Position numbers and translations under genes: made by a program. Below, in pieces: positions 16,470 through 29,084 of a DNA stretch of 64,000 bases. Source of the stretch: Leifsonia sp. Leaf264 (GTDB lineage Bacteria > Actinomycetota > Actinomycetes > Actinomycetales > Microbacteriaceae); contig NZ_LMMR01000008.1 in assembly GCF_001422325.1 (NCBI RefSeq), positions 62,001-126,000 of the forward strand, in the 5' to 3' direction. Below the pieces are notes generated by a model, which did no database searches, was not told the origin of the DNA, and worked only from the letters and a program-made list of their open reading frames with translations. How positions within the stretch are numbered: position 1 is the stretch's first letter; every line of letters begins with the position of its first letter.

Positions 16470-18167
16470 TTGACTGACGACGGCCGCCTGCTCGCAGGCC
16501 GTTACCGCGTCGGCGAACTCATCGGTCGCGGCGGCATGTCCGAGGTGCACATCGGAACGGATTCGCGACTCGGCCGCACCGTGGCGATCAAGCTACTGAA
16601 GGCCACCCTCGCCCTCGATCCGGCCTTCCGCACCCGCTTCCGCCAGGAGGCCCAGGCGGCCGCGCGCATGGCGCATCCCACCATCGTCCGTGTCTTCGAC
16701 GCGGGCGAGGAGACAGTTCAGGATGCAGCAGGGCACGAGACCCAGCAGCCGTACATCATCATGGAGTTCGTCGACGGGCGCCTCCTGAAGGACGTCATCA
16801 AGGGCGGCGCGCTCGAGTCGAAGGAGGCCGTGCGCATCCTCGACGGCGTTCTGACCGCACTCGAGTACTCGCACCGTGCCGGCGTCGTGCATCGCGACAT
16901 CAAGCCCGGCAACATCATGATCACGAAGTCCGGTCAGGTGAAGGTCATGGACTTCGGCATCGCCCGGGCGATCTCCGACTCCTCGACGACCGTCGCCCAG
17001 ACCACGGCCATCCTGGGCACGGCCTCCTACTTCTCGCCGGAGCAGGCCAAGGGTGAGCTCGTCGACGCCCGCACCGACCTGTACTCCGCCGGCGTCGTGT
17101 TGTTCGAGCTGCTCACGGGCAGGCCGCCGTTCCGTGGCGACACCCCGGTCGCCGTCGCCTACCAGCACGTCAGCGAGACAGCGGCCAAGCCGAGCCACAT
17201 CAACCCCAAGGTGTCGCCCGCCCTCGACATGGTCGTGGCCAAGGCCCTGGCCAAGGATCGCTTCGACCGCTACCAGACCGCCGCCGAATTCAAGGCCGAC
17301 CTCGAGATCGCGGCATCCGGCAAGCTCCCCATCCACAAGGTCTCCGATGACGCCGGTGCCACGCTCTTCGGCACGCCGCCGCCCGTGCAGACCGGCACCG
17401 AGCTCGCCTTCAAGCAGCTCGCCGACGACGAGCGGATGGTGCGCACCCAGCGCCGTCCTCCGGCCGTCTGGGTCTGGGCCGGCATCCTGAGCATCATCGT
17501 GATCGTCGCCGCCGTGGTGTTCTGGGTCTTCAACCTGGCGCCGTCGAACGAGCTGCCGTCATCGTCGCGCGAAGTGCCGACCCTGACCGGGCTCACCCTC
17601 GAGGAGGCCACGGCCCAACTGGCCGATCTCGACCTCTCGACGACGCCCCTGGAAGAGGCGAGCGCCACTGTGGAGAAGGGCATGGTCATCGAGACGGACC
17701 CGCCGGCCGGCGAGACCGTCGCCCCGGGCACCTTCATCAAGGTCTACGTCTCGACGGGCAAGGAACAGGTCGATGTTCCCGACGTCACGAACAAGGCGAT
17801 CGCCGATGCCCAGAAGGCCGTGACGGATGCCGGCCTCACCCCCGGCGCCGTGACCAAGGAGAACTCCCCCACGATCGCGGCCGACGTCGTGCTCAGCACC
17901 AAGCCCGCCGCGGGCACCGCCGTCGACGACGGCTCGACTGTCGACTTCGTGGTGTCGAGCGGCCTGGTGACCCTCCCCGACCTGACGACTCAGTCGCTGG
18001 AGGCCGCCACCGAGATCCTGCAGGGATCGATGCTGCAGCTCACGCCGAACCCCAAGCCCGACGACTCCTGCCCGCAGGAGCCGAACCTGCCGATCACCAG
18101 CCAGTCGCTCGCTCCGGGCTCGGTGCCCCAGGGCTCGACGGTCGACCTGGTCTACTGCGCCGGCTGA
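16470..18167 (+). CDS. pknB: Ser/Thr protein kinase PknB-like, with PASTA repeats
   Basis: A 565-residue receptor kinase that senses cell-wall fragments. The cytoplasmic kinase domain shows GRGGMSEVHIG, Lys41 in VAIKLLK, Asp143 in HRDIKPGN, DFGIAR and a Thr-rich activation loop (SSTTVAQTTAILGTASYFS). A transmembrane helix is at about 333-353 (WAGILSIIVIVAAVVFWVF), followed by about three PASTA repeats (VPTLTGLTLEEATAQL, VPDVTNKAIADAQKAV, LPDLTTQSLEAATEIL) and a Cys-containing tail. TTG 16470 is the likely start: AAGGAG stands seven bases before it. It ends the operon begun by fhaA. Confidence 0.95.
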   Translation: MTDDGRLLAGRYRVGELIGRGGMSEVHIGTDSRLGRTVAIKLLKATLALDPAFRTRFRQEAQAAARMAHPTIVRVFDAGEETVQDAAGHETQQPYIIMEFVDGRLLKDVIKGGALESKEAVRILDGVLTALEYSHRAGVVHRDIKPGNIMITKSGQVKVMDFGIARAISDSSTTVAQTTAILGTASYFSPEQAKGELVDARTDLYSAGVVLFELLTGRPPFRGDTPVAVAYQHVSETAAKPSHINPKVSPALDMVVAKALAKDRFDRYQTAAEFKADLEIAASGKLPIHKVSDDAGATLFGTPPPVQTGTELAFKQLADDERMVRTQRRPPAVWVWAGILSIIVIVAAVVFWVFNLAPSNELPSSSREVPTLTGLTLEEATAQLADLDLSTTPLEEASATVEKGMVIETDPPAGETVAPGTFIKVYVSTGKEQVDVPDVTNKAIADAQKAVTDAGLTPGAVTKENSPTIAADVVLSTKPAAGTAVDDGSTVDFVVSSGLVTLPDLTTQSLEAATEILQGSMLQLTPNPKPDDSCPQEPNLPITSQSLAPGSVPQGSTVDLVYCAG

Positions 18168-18220
18168 TCCTCCCCAGCGGGCCGAGAGCCGAGCGAGCCT
18201 TCAGCCCGAACTGAGGTCCG

Positions 18221-18856
18221 CTACAACCGCACCAGCGGCGTGCGCCCGGCGGCCGCAGCGCGAGCGCCCACGAGCCCCGCGTCCTCGAGCCAGTTGCCGA
18301 GCATCGTGTAGCCGCCCTCGGTGAGCACGGATTCGGGATGGAACTGCACGCCGTAGAGCGGCGCATCGGCATGCCGGAGTCCCATGATCACGCCGCCGGG
18401 CGTACGCGCCGTCACGATCAGCTCGGCCGGCACCGTGCCGTCGACGACCGCGAGCGAGTGGTACCTCGTGGCCGTGAACGGCTGCGGAACGTCGTCGAAC
18501 AGCACGCTCTCATCGTGCTCGACGACGCTCGTCTTGCCGTGCATGAGTTCCTCGGCATTGGTGACGACGGCACCGAAGGCCTCGGCGATGGCCTGGTGCC
18601 CGAGGCAGACCCCGAGCAGGGGCGTGCCGCTCTCGTACGCCGCACGCACCACGGCGATCGAGACGCCGGCGTCGGCGGGCTTACCCGGCCCCGGAGAGAC
18701 CAGCACGGCGTCGTAGTCGGCGATGCGGGCGGCGGCATCCGTCGCCTCGAAGTCGTCGTTGCGCACGACCTCGGTCTCGGCCCCCAACTCGCGCAGGTAG
18801 CCGTTGAGCGTGTAGACGAAGCTGTCGTAGTTGTCGATCACGAGTACGCGGGTCAT
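18221..18856 (-). CDS. trpG: Anthranilate/aminodeoxychorismate synthase glutamine amidotransferase subunit
   Basis: A 211-residue class I glutamine amidotransferase. It starts RVLVIDNYDSFVYTL; the nucleophile is Cys84 in GVCLGHQA, and the His-Glu pair lies in FHPESVLTEGG. The enzyme supplies ammonia from glutamine to chorismate-using synthases for tryptophan or folate. No synthase large subunit is nearby, so trpG and pabA roles cannot be told apart; this orphan location next to pknB is the same as in mycobacteria. Its ATG overlaps the stop of the small membrane protein gene (ATGA). Confidence 0.9.
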   Translation of the reverse strand: MTRVLVIDNYDSFVYTLNGYLRELGAETEVVRNDDFEATDAAARIADYDAVLVSPGPGKPADAGVSIAVVRAAYESGTPLLGVCLGHQAIAEAFGAVVTNAEELMHGKTSVVEHDESVLFDDVPQPFTATRYHSLAVVDGTVPAELIVTARTPGGVIMGLRHADAPLYGVQFHPESVLTEGGYTMLGNWLEDAGLVGARAAAAGRTPLVRL

Positions 18857-19011
18857 TGGTCCACCGTCACATTCTGCGGATTGACGATCTGGTCTATCCA
18901 CGGGAAGACCCACGTGGAGAGGGCGAAGAGCACGGCGACGATCAGCACGATCACGAGGAGGATGCGCACCCAGATCGGTCCGGGGAGAAGACGCCAGAGG
19001 GCTGCGTACAT
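18853..19011 (-). CDS. Small single-span membrane protein of unknown function
   Basis: A 52-residue protein with one strong transmembrane helix (VRILLVIVLIVAVLFALSTWVF, within residues about 14-36) and a short polar tail. ATG 19011 lies one base beyond the sortase stop, and the gene's stop overlaps the trpG start by four bases, so it is locked into the operon sortase-small protein-trpG. No family is recognised; a membrane partner of the sortase or a division factor would be a guess. Confidence 0.75.
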   Translation of the reverse strand: MYAALWRLLPGPIWVRILLVIVLIVAVLFALSTWVFPWIDQIVNPQNVTVDQ

Positions 19012-19012
19012 G

Positions 19013-19837
19013 TCAGGCTCCACTCGTCTGGGCGGCGACCTGCGCCGCGATCTCGGCAGGCGGCCCCGCCGACAGGGGCTGCCAGCTGTCGAAGACCCCA
19101 TAGGCGATGATGCGCTCGGCCGTCGAGTAGAGCGGGTTGCAGCTGGTCAGGGTGATGATGCGATCCGTCGCCGGCACGTCGGGCGATCCCGGCACCGGGG
19201 CCAGCACCTCCACCTGGTGGGCCAGCACGTACTGCAGCGACCGGAACTTGTAGGTGTACCAGCCGTCCTGCGTCTGCACGATGATCGAGTCGTCGAGTTG
19301 CAGTTCGTTGATCAGGTGCATGCCGCCGCCGTAGGCGCTGCGGTGAGCCGCCACCACGAAGTTGCCGACCTCGCCGGGCAGCTGCGTGTCGGGGTAGTGC
19401 CCCACGCCCAGCTCGGTGCTGTTCAGCACGTCCATGCCCGTGCCCTCGGCGATGGTGCGGTGGTAGGCGGGTCCGTAGCGCGGGATGTAGAGCACGGCGA
19501 AGGGCTGGCCGGCCGTCACGGAGGAGAGCACAACGGGATCGCCCGGATCCGTCGGCGCCGGCGTCGCTGTCGTCGTGGGGTCCGGCGTCGCCCGCGACTG
19601 CTCGATCCATTCCTGGCTGAGCGATGACGCCGCAGCGCTCTGACGGCTCGCGGTGATCCAGTCGTTCCACCACAGCTGCCAGGCTATGAAGAGCAGCACT
19701 CCCACGCCGGCCGTGATGAGCAGTTCGCCCAACACGCTCAGCACTGTGGCCCGACTGCGGGGGCGACGAGGGCGAACGGATGCAGCGGGCTGCTGTTCGC
19801 TGCCGCCGTCGGCGGAGCGGCCCTCGGCGTCATCCAT
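19013..19837 (-). CDS. Class E sortase
   Basis: A 274-residue membrane-anchored transpeptidase. It has a polar N-terminus, a transmembrane helix near residues 35-52 (VLGELLITAGVGVLLFIAWQLWW), a Pro/Thr linker and the sortase barrel from about residue 105. The catalytic His is in VVAAHRSAYG, the Cys is Cys233 in TLTSCNPLYSTAERII, and the following Arg completes the set. Class E sortases attach proteins with LAXTG-like signals to peptidoglycan; none is encoded in view. A hexamer TAGAAT lies six bases before the ATG (19844-19849), suggesting a leaderless transcript. Confidence 0.92.
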   Translation of the reverse strand: MDDAEGRSADGGSEQQPAASVRPRRPRSRATVLSVLGELLITAGVGVLLFIAWQLWWNDWITASRQSAAASSLSQEWIEQSRATPDPTTTATPAPTDPGDPVVLSSVTAGQPFAVLYIPRYGPAYHRTIAEGTGMDVLNSTELGVGHYPDTQLPGEVGNFVVAAHRSAYGGGMHLINELQLDDSIIVQTQDGWYTYKFRSLQYVLAHQVEVLAPVPGSPDVPATDRIITLTSCNPLYSTAERIIAYGVFDSWQPLSAGPPAEIAAQVAAQTSGA

Positions 19838-19843
19838 GTGTCG

Positions 19844-19875
19844 ATTCTAAGGTGGCTCGCCGATCACGATAGAAT
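19844..19875. promoter_or_regulatory. Divergent leaderless promoter pair for sortase and crgA
   Basis: The two start codons are 45 bp apart. TAGAAT at 19844-19849 reads leftward and ends six bases before the sortase ATG; TAGAAT at 19870-19875 reads rightward and ends seven bases before the crgA ATG. That spacing puts transcription starts at or next to the start codons, and each -35 region would fall on the other promoter's -10 element. Confidence 0.7.
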
Positions 19876-19882
19876 CGCGGGC

Positions 19883-20125
19883 ATGGCACGCACCAAGTCA
19901 CCGAAGCCCGCGCGCGCGGCTGAGTCCACCACCAACGCGGACACGCCGAACCCCGTCTGGTTCAAGCCGGTCATGTTCGGCTTCATGCTGCTCGGACTGG
20001 TGTGGATCATCGTCTTCTACGTGAGCAACGCCTCACTCCCGATCCCCGCCATCGGATCGTGGAACATCCTCGTCGGGTTCGGCATCGCCTTCATCGGCTT
20101 CCTCATGACCACCCGGTGGCGTTGA
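19883..20125 (+). CDS. crgA: Cell division protein CrgA
   Basis: An 80-residue protein with a basic N-terminus and two transmembrane helices (about residues 30-50 and 57-75), ending TTRWR. It matches the CrgA family, which coordinates divisome assembly with wall synthesis in actinobacteria, and the short PNPVWFKPVMFGFMLLGL stretch is typical. ATG 19883 is supported by the family start and by TAGAAT seven bases upstream, indicating leaderless expression. Confidence 0.93.
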   Translation: MARTKSPKPARAAESTTNADTPNPVWFKPVMFGFMLLGLVWIIVFYVSNASLPIPAIGSWNILVGFGIAFIGFLMTTRWR

Positions 20126-20146
20126 CGCTCCTCCCCCACGTATTCG

Positions 20147-20178
20147 AACCGCCGGTATCCCCAGGATGCCGGCGGTTT
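20147..20178. terminator. Terminator hairpin after crgA
   Basis: AACCGCCGG and CCGGCGGTT form a stem with a loop of about 13 bases, followed by T-rich TCTC, 21 bases after the crgA stop. Confidence 0.75.
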
Positions 20179-20200
20179 CTCGTGTGCCCACCACGGGGTC

Positions 20201-20218
20201 AATTACACCGGTGTAATT
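20201..20218. repeat. Perfect 18-bp palindrome of unknown role
   Basis: AATTACACCGGTGTAATT is its own complement. It stands between the convergent genes crgA and the rhomboid gene, so it is not in an obvious promoter for either. It looks like a binding site for a dimeric regulator; I cannot assign one. Confidence 0.6.
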
Positions 20219-20238
20219 ATCCCCAGTGTTAATAAACC

Positions 20239-20272
20239 TGTGGATAACTTCTGTGGACAAAGCTGTGGAGAA
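20239..20272. other. Cluster of three DnaA-box-like 9-mers
   Basis: TGTGGATAA (20239, exact complement of TTATCCACA), TGTGGACAA (20252) and TGTGGAGAA (20264) lie in the same direction at 13- and 12-bp steps. They are about 12.5 kb from oriC, in a 225-bp gap between convergent genes that has no coding content otherwise. Confidence 0.6.
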
Positions 20273-20350
20273 GGGGAAAGTCACCGGATAGCCCGGTTAC
20301 GCACGCAGGAGACCGGCGATTCGCCCACACCAAGGGCGCGACGCGGGAAA

Positions 20351-21196
20351 TCAGGCCAGTGGGAAGAAGACGTAGCGCAGGCTGAGCACCAGCAGCACGA
20401 TCGTGAGCGCGACGATCAGCACAGTCTGCAGGGTGCGCTGCCGCGGATTACGCGTCTCGACGAAGATGAGGCCCATGAGCGCTCCGCCGACCAGGCCACC
20501 CACGTGCGCCTGCCAGGCGATGTTCGTACCGGGGATGAAGCCGATGACCAGGTTGATGCCCACCAGGACGAGCAGTTGGGTCATGTTGCCGCCGAGACGG
20601 CGTTGGATCACGAGGAAGGCCCCCATGAGACCGAAGATCGCTCCGGATGCCCCGACGACGGCCGTGAGCGGGGGCGCCAGCCAGACGACGCCGACGGATC
20701 CGGCGAGCCCGCTGATCAGGTAGAGCGCCAAGAACCTGCCGCGCCCGAGCAGGCTCTCGAGCAGCTGCCCGAAGATCCACAGGGTGTACATGTTCAGGGC
20801 GACATGGAAGATGAATCCGGTCGAGTGCACGAACACCGACGTGAGCATGCGCCACGGTTCGAACGCGAACGTGCTCACGTAGACCGGCTGGAAGAGCAGG
20901 TACTGCGTGACGTTCAGACCGGGGATGAGCTGCAGGAGGAAGACGACGAACGTCACCCCGATGATCGAGTAGGTGACGACGGGCCTGCCGCGCCCCGTCA
21001 GACGGGTGAGGATCGCGGGCTTCGTGCGCGGCGCGTTGGCGCGCTGTTCCTTCATGCACTCCGGGCAGAACACACCGACGGCGCCGGGCGTCTGGCATTC
21101 CGGGCAGATGGTGCGGCCGCAGCGCTGGCAGAGGATGTAGCTCTGCCGATCCGGATGCCGGTAGCAGAAGGCACCGGCATCCGGTCGATCAGTCAC
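20351..21196 (-). CDS. Rhomboid family intramembrane serine protease with N-terminal zinc-finger-like motif
   Basis: A 281-residue protein. The first 60 residues hold paired Cys/His (CYRHPDRQSYILCQRC, CPECQTPG, FCPECMKE), like a B-box-type zinc finger. The rhomboid domain follows with about six to seven transmembrane helices; the catalytic Ser is in GASGAIFGLMGA and the His in WQAHVGGLVGG. Rhomboids cleave transmembrane helices of other proteins; the substrate is unknown. The GTG start at 21196 lies six bases after the ppiA stop, so the two form an operon. Confidence 0.9.
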   Translation of the reverse strand: MTDRPDAGAFCYRHPDRQSYILCQRCGRTICPECQTPGAVGVFCPECMKEQRANAPRTKPAILTRLTGRGRPVVTYSIIGVTFVVFLLQLIPGLNVTQYLLFQPVYVSTFAFEPWRMLTSVFVHSTGFIFHVALNMYTLWIFGQLLESLLGRGRFLALYLISGLAGSVGVVWLAPPLTAVVGASGAIFGLMGAFLVIQRRLGGNMTQLLVLVGINLVIGFIPGTNIAWQAHVGGLVGGALMGLIFVETRNPRQRTLQTVLIVALTIVLLVLSLRYVFFPLA

Positions 21197-21202
21197 GAGG
21201 GA

Positions 21203-21742
21203 TCAGACCTCTTCGACGGTGACGCTCTCGATCACGACGTCCTGGAGGGGACGGTCGCGACCATCGGTGGCGACGGCGCCGAGCTGGTCGACGACCTTGC
21301 GCGACTCGGGGTCCTCGACGGCGCCGAAGATGGTGTGCTTGCCCTGGAGCCAGGTGGTGGGCGCGGTCGTGATGAAGAACTGCGAACCGTTGGTTCCGCG
21401 GCCGCCCTGGATGCCGGCATTGGCCATGGCGAGCACGTAGGGCTCGGTGAAGTCGAGCTCGGGGTTGATCTCATCGTCGAACTGGTAGCCGGGTCCGCCG
21501 ATTCCCTGACCGAGCGGGTCGCCGCCCTGGATCATGAAGTTGGGGATGATGCGGTGGAAGACGACGCCGTTGTAGAGCGGGTCGGTGCTCTTCTTGCCGG
21601 TTCCGGGGTGGGTCCACTCGATCTCACCGGTGGCCAGGCCGACGAAGTTGCGGACTGTCTTCGGGGCGTGGTTCCCGTAGAGGTTGACCTTGATCGGTCC
21701 GAGAGTGGTGTTGAGGGTGGCGACTGCCGTGTGCTTGGACAT
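21203..21742 (-). CDS. ppiA: Peptidyl-prolyl cis-trans isomerase, cyclophilin type
   Basis: A 179-residue cytoplasmic cyclophilin that speeds proline isomerisation in folding proteins. Conserved active-site stretches are VVFHRIIPNFMIQGGDP, MANAGIQGGRGTNGSQFFIT and the Trp in TTWLQGKHTIFG. ATG 21742 (MSKHTAV) is preferred over an upstream start because TAGGAT sits seven bases before it (21750-21755), consistent with leaderless transcription, and homologues begin here. It leads an operon with the rhomboid gene. Confidence 0.94.
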   Translation of the reverse strand: MSKHTAVATLNTTLGPIKVNLYGNHAPKTVRNFVGLATGEIEWTHPGTGKKSTDPLYNGVVFHRIIPNFMIQGGDPLGQGIGGPGYQFDDEINPELDFTEPYVLAMANAGIQGGRGTNGSQFFITTAPTTWLQGKHTIFGAVEDPESRKVVDQLGAVATDGRDRPLQDVVIESVTVEEV

Positions 21743-21878
21743 GGAGACAATCCTACAGAGAGGCATCCGCGGCCCCGGAGGCTGTTCGCCCGGGACGAAC
21801 TGTGAACTCGCCTGTAGGAATCATCAGGATCGGTGGCAAGATGGGAGAAGTTCGCCCCCGAATCGATGGAGGTCTTTC

Positions 21879-22409
21879 ATGGGCTTGTCTCGCAAGCGCC
21901 GCAAGGAATTGAATCGTCTGCGCGCCAGTGCCGAAGAGCTCTGGAGCCGTCAGCAGGAGGTTCTCGATCACGCCAACTCCGTTGCCCGTGAAGCCAGCCG
22001 CCAGGTCAGCCACCTGACGCGCGAGGAGGTCACCCCTCGGGTGCAGGCGTCCTACGCGCAGTACCTGCAGCCGCGGGTCGAAGGTGCGCGCCAGTTCGCG
22101 CAGGAGACCGGCAAGAGCATCGAGCAGACGGTCCTGCCCGCGTTCGGCAGCGCTCTGGGAACCGTGCTCACCATCGGCGACATCGCCAAGGACAAGCGAG
22201 TGAAGGCGGCGATCGACCGCCTGAACCGTGGCAAGGTCGTCGTTCCGGTGAAGTCGGGCCCCGGCGTCGGGGTCTACCTGGCCGCTGCGGCCGGCGTGCT
22301 CGCTGCTGCCGGCGTCGCCTACGCGGTGTGGCAGACCTTCCGCGCCGATGACGAGCTCTGGATCGCCGACGAGCCACTTCCGGGCTCCGAGTCCTCAGCC
22401 AACGACTGA
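21879..22409 (+). CDS. Unknown protein: helical N-terminus and one C-terminal transmembrane helix
   Basis: A 176-residue protein of no recognised family. Residues about 5-90 are charged and probably coiled-coil or amphipathic helix (ELNRLRASAEELWSRQQEV, then EARQVSHL-like repeats). A Gly/Ala-rich membrane helix is near residues 128-148 (GVYLAAAAGVLAAAGVAYAVW), and the tail is acidic. ATG 21879 has GGAGG upstream. It is single-gene transcribed, followed by a strong hairpin. Membrane anchoring with a cytoplasmic helical rod is inferred. Confidence 0.75.
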   Translation: MGLSRKRRKELNRLRASAEELWSRQQEVLDHANSVAREASRQVSHLTREEVTPRVQASYAQYLQPRVEGARQFAQETGKSIEQTVLPAFGSALGTVLTIGDIAKDKRVKAAIDRLNRGKVVVPVKSGPGVGVYLAAAAGVLAAAGVAYAVWQTFRADDELWIADEPLPGSESSAND

Positions 22410-22424
22410 CACGTAGCGCACGAC

Positions 22425-22457
22425 GAGAGCCGTCATCCCCGCGGGATGGCGGCTCTT
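22425..22457. terminator. Bidirectional terminator between two convergent genes
   Basis: GAGAGCCGTCATCCC pairs with GGGATGGCGGCTCTTC across a 3-base loop, with one mismatch pair, 15 bases after the unknown gene and just beyond the Nudix stop. Confidence 0.75.
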
Positions 22458-22458
22458 C

Positions 22459-22911
22459 TCATTCCCGCACGTAGGTTCCCGTCGGCGGCTCGCTCTCGTT
22501 CAGGGTGAGGCCCACGCGCACGAGCTCCACAGTGTGCAGCGCGTTCACCTCCTCGAGCGGCACCCAGCGTGCCTCATCCGTGCTCCCGCCGATCTCGTCC
22601 GTGAGATCCCCCGAGACGACGTGGGCGCGATAGACGATGCGAAGCGCCTGCAGAGGACGATTGAGCGGCCCCGGCCTGTTGCGCCCCGGGATGACATGGG
22701 TGTCGATGCCGAGCAGCCGGTCGAGTTCGGCGACGTAGCCGGTCTCCTCGAGGATCTCCCTGACCGCAGCGACGGCCGGGTGCTCCCCGTTCTCGATTCC
22801 GCCACCGGGGAGTGTCCAGCCGCTGCGCCCGTGTTCGTTCCAGTGCGAGAGCAGGATGGCACCGTCACGGATGATCACGCCGTACGCGCCCACTCGGATG
22901 TCCATCCCCAT
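22459..22911 (-). CDS. Nudix family hydrolase
   Basis: A 150-residue hydrolase of nucleoside-diphosphate-linked compounds. The Nudix box is complete: GGIENGEHPAVAAV followed by REILEETGY, with the metal-binding REXXEE. Substrate is not predictable. ATG 22911 is favoured over ATG 22905 because TAGGGT lies six bases upstream (22918-22923), fitting a leaderless transcript. It is an isolated gene, convergent with the unknown membrane protein gene. Confidence 0.88.
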   Translation of the reverse strand: MGMDIRVGAYGVIIRDGAILLSHWNEHGRSGWTLPGGGIENGEHPAVAAVREILEETGYVAELDRLLGIDTHVIPGRNRPGPLNRPLQALRIVYRAHVVSGDLTDEIGGSTDEARWVPLEEVNALHTVELVRVGLTLNESEPPTGTYVRE

Positions 22912-23074
22912 GCGGCAACCCTACAAGCCGCCCATTCCCCGACCGCGCGATTCCTGACGAAGATTCAGTGCGTAGCGAGAAGGGCGAGCCGTGGCGCCGG
23001 CAGCGCCGGTGATCCAGCGGGAATCCGATTAGACGCCGAGCGCCGGATGCGGCATCCGCAGGTGGAGAAGAGTG

Positions 23075-23147
23075 TGGAGCCTGGGAGAATCGAACTCCCG
23101 ACATCCTGCTTGCAAAGCAGGCGCTCTACCAACTGAGCTAAGGCCCC
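23075..23147 (-). tRNA. tRNA-Ala (anticodon TGC)
   Basis: A 73-base tRNA. Acceptor GGGGCCT pairs with AGGCTCC (one G-U), the D arm has AGCTCAGTTGGTAGAGC, the anticodon stem CTGCT/AGCAG frames TTGCA with anticodon TGC, and the T arm has GTTCGATTC. No encoded CCA. Confidence 0.96.
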
Positions 23148-23195
23148 GTGAAACGGGTCGTGCTGTGAAATTGTCGTGCTGTGTGAAATTCACTG

Positions 23196-23269
23196 TGGGG
23201 ATACGAGGACTTGAACCTCGGACCTCTTCGTTATCAGCGAAGCGCTCTAACCGCCTGAGCTATATCCCC
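23196..23269 (-). tRNA. tRNA-Ile (anticodon GAT)
   Basis: A 74-base tRNA. Acceptor GGGGATA pairs with TATCCCC, anticodon stem CTTCG/CGAAG frames CTGATAA with anticodon GAT, and the T arm has GTTCAAGTC. No encoded CCA. The order gyrA-DUF3566-tRNA-Ile-tRNA-Ala is usual for actinobacterial origins. Confidence 0.96.
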
Positions 23270-23344
23270 GAAATGGCCAGATAGAAGACTACCTGACGCT
23301 TTCCGATTGGAGAAATCGAGTCGATCTCGCCATCGTGCGGCCTG

Positions 23345-23741
23345 CTAGTTGTTCGTGAAACCGACCAGGACGCCGCCGGTGACCTTCACGCTGAGGTTGT
23401 AGAGCAGGGCCGTGATGGCGCCGAGCGCGGTGGTCACGACGAGGTTGAGCAGGGAGACGACGACGGCGAAGCCCATGACCTGTCCGAGCGACAGGATCGC
23501 CTTCAGGTCGTTGGAACCGCCGGCCACATCCTTGAACAGCTTGTTGGCCGCATCGAAGATGCCGGTCTGGCTCACCACCGTGTAGACGAGGAAGGTGCCC
23601 ACGATCGTCACGATCGCGAGGCAGATCGCCACGAGGAAGGACAGCTTCACAGCCGACCAGAAGTCGACGTACACCAGACGGAGTCTGACCTGCTTCGACG
23701 TCGCGCGGCGCGGCGTCTTCTTGGCGAGCTTCTCAGCGACG

Positions 23742-23749
<8 letters not shown>
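23345..23749 (-). CDS. DUF3566 family membrane protein
   Basis: A 134-residue protein with a basic N-terminus, [17 protein letters not shown], and two transmembrane helices (about residues 35-60 and 90-120), typical of the DUF3566 family that follows gyrA in actinobacteria. Its ATG overlaps the gyrA stop by eight bases, so it is coupled to gyrase translation. Function unknown. Confidence 0.9.
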
Positions 23750-26351
<2,602 letters not shown>

Positions 26352-26415
26352 TCTTCTTTCTCAAGTCCGCTGGTCGAAGGGCGCGACGCAGGAGCCGTCG
26401 CGGAAATCGACCGAA

Positions 26416-28437
<2,022 letters not shown>

Positions 28438-28517
28438 CTACCAAACGGGGGTCACGACTGCGGCCACGACAGCCGATCTGAGGGACTTTTCGAGCGAGTC
28501 CGACCGAATTTGACGGC

Positions 28518-29084
28518 CTAGCCGTAGGTATCGCGTGGACCACGCCCTGGAATTGATCTGGGACCCTTTTTCCATGAAGGAGCGTCCGGCCCCAGAAAGC
28601 GCACCGAGGTGATGCCGGCATCCGGATAGCGCTGCGCGATCGAGGTCATGATCGCCACCCGCATGAGTCTCAACTGCGTCGCCCATGCCGTCGACTCGCA
28701 CTGCACGGTCAGCCGGCCGTCCTCGATTCCGGCGGGGGTGGAGTGCTTCGCGGTCTCGGCGCCGGCGATCTCCGCCCACGACTCCATCAACGACGACTGG
28801 GCGAGCGGGGACTGCCAACCGAGCTGCGCGGTGAGGGCATCGAGGGCCGACCCGAGGCCCTTCGGGTCGCGTCCGGGTCCGAACGGTTGGCTTCCCCCGT
28901 CCTCTTTCGTCTTGTAACGCTTGCGGGTGAGGCGCGGACGTGAGCCCGATTCGGTGAAGACGCCCTTCAGTCGCAGATAGAAGCGACTCGACTCGGTGTC
29001 GGCGAGGTCCGCGGTCTGCGTGAGATCGGCCTGCCCCGCGGCATCCGTTGTTCCACGTGAAACATCGCCCGGAATCTCAGGCAT
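28518..29084 (-). CDS. dciA: DciA-like protein (DUF721)
   Basis: A 188-residue protein of the DUF721 family, with the domain from about residue 75 onward (LGSALDALTAQLGW, VQCESTAWATQLRLMR). DciA loads or supports the replicative helicase DnaB in bacteria without DnaC/DnaI. ATG 29084 is chosen for GGGAGG seven bases upstream; it overlaps the recF stop by eight bases. A near-parS sequence (29050-29063) lies within its first codons. Confidence 0.88.
   Translation of the reverse strand: MPEIPGDVSRGTTDAAGQADLTQTADLADTESSRFYLRLKGVFTESGSRPRLTRKRYKTKEDGGSQPFGPGRDPKGLGSALDALTAQLGWQSPLAQSSLMESWAEIAGAETAKHSTPAGIEDGRLTVQCESTAWATQLRLMRVAIMTSIAQRYPDAGITSVRFLGPDAPSWKKGPRSIPGRGPRDTYG
29050..29063. other. 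Near-consensus parS site inside dciA
   Basis: GTTCCACGTGAAAC matches the parS core GTTTCACGTGAAAC at 13 of 14 positions. It is 8-11 kb from the main cluster, on the other side of oriC. ParB tolerance for this change is not known. Confidence 0.45.
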
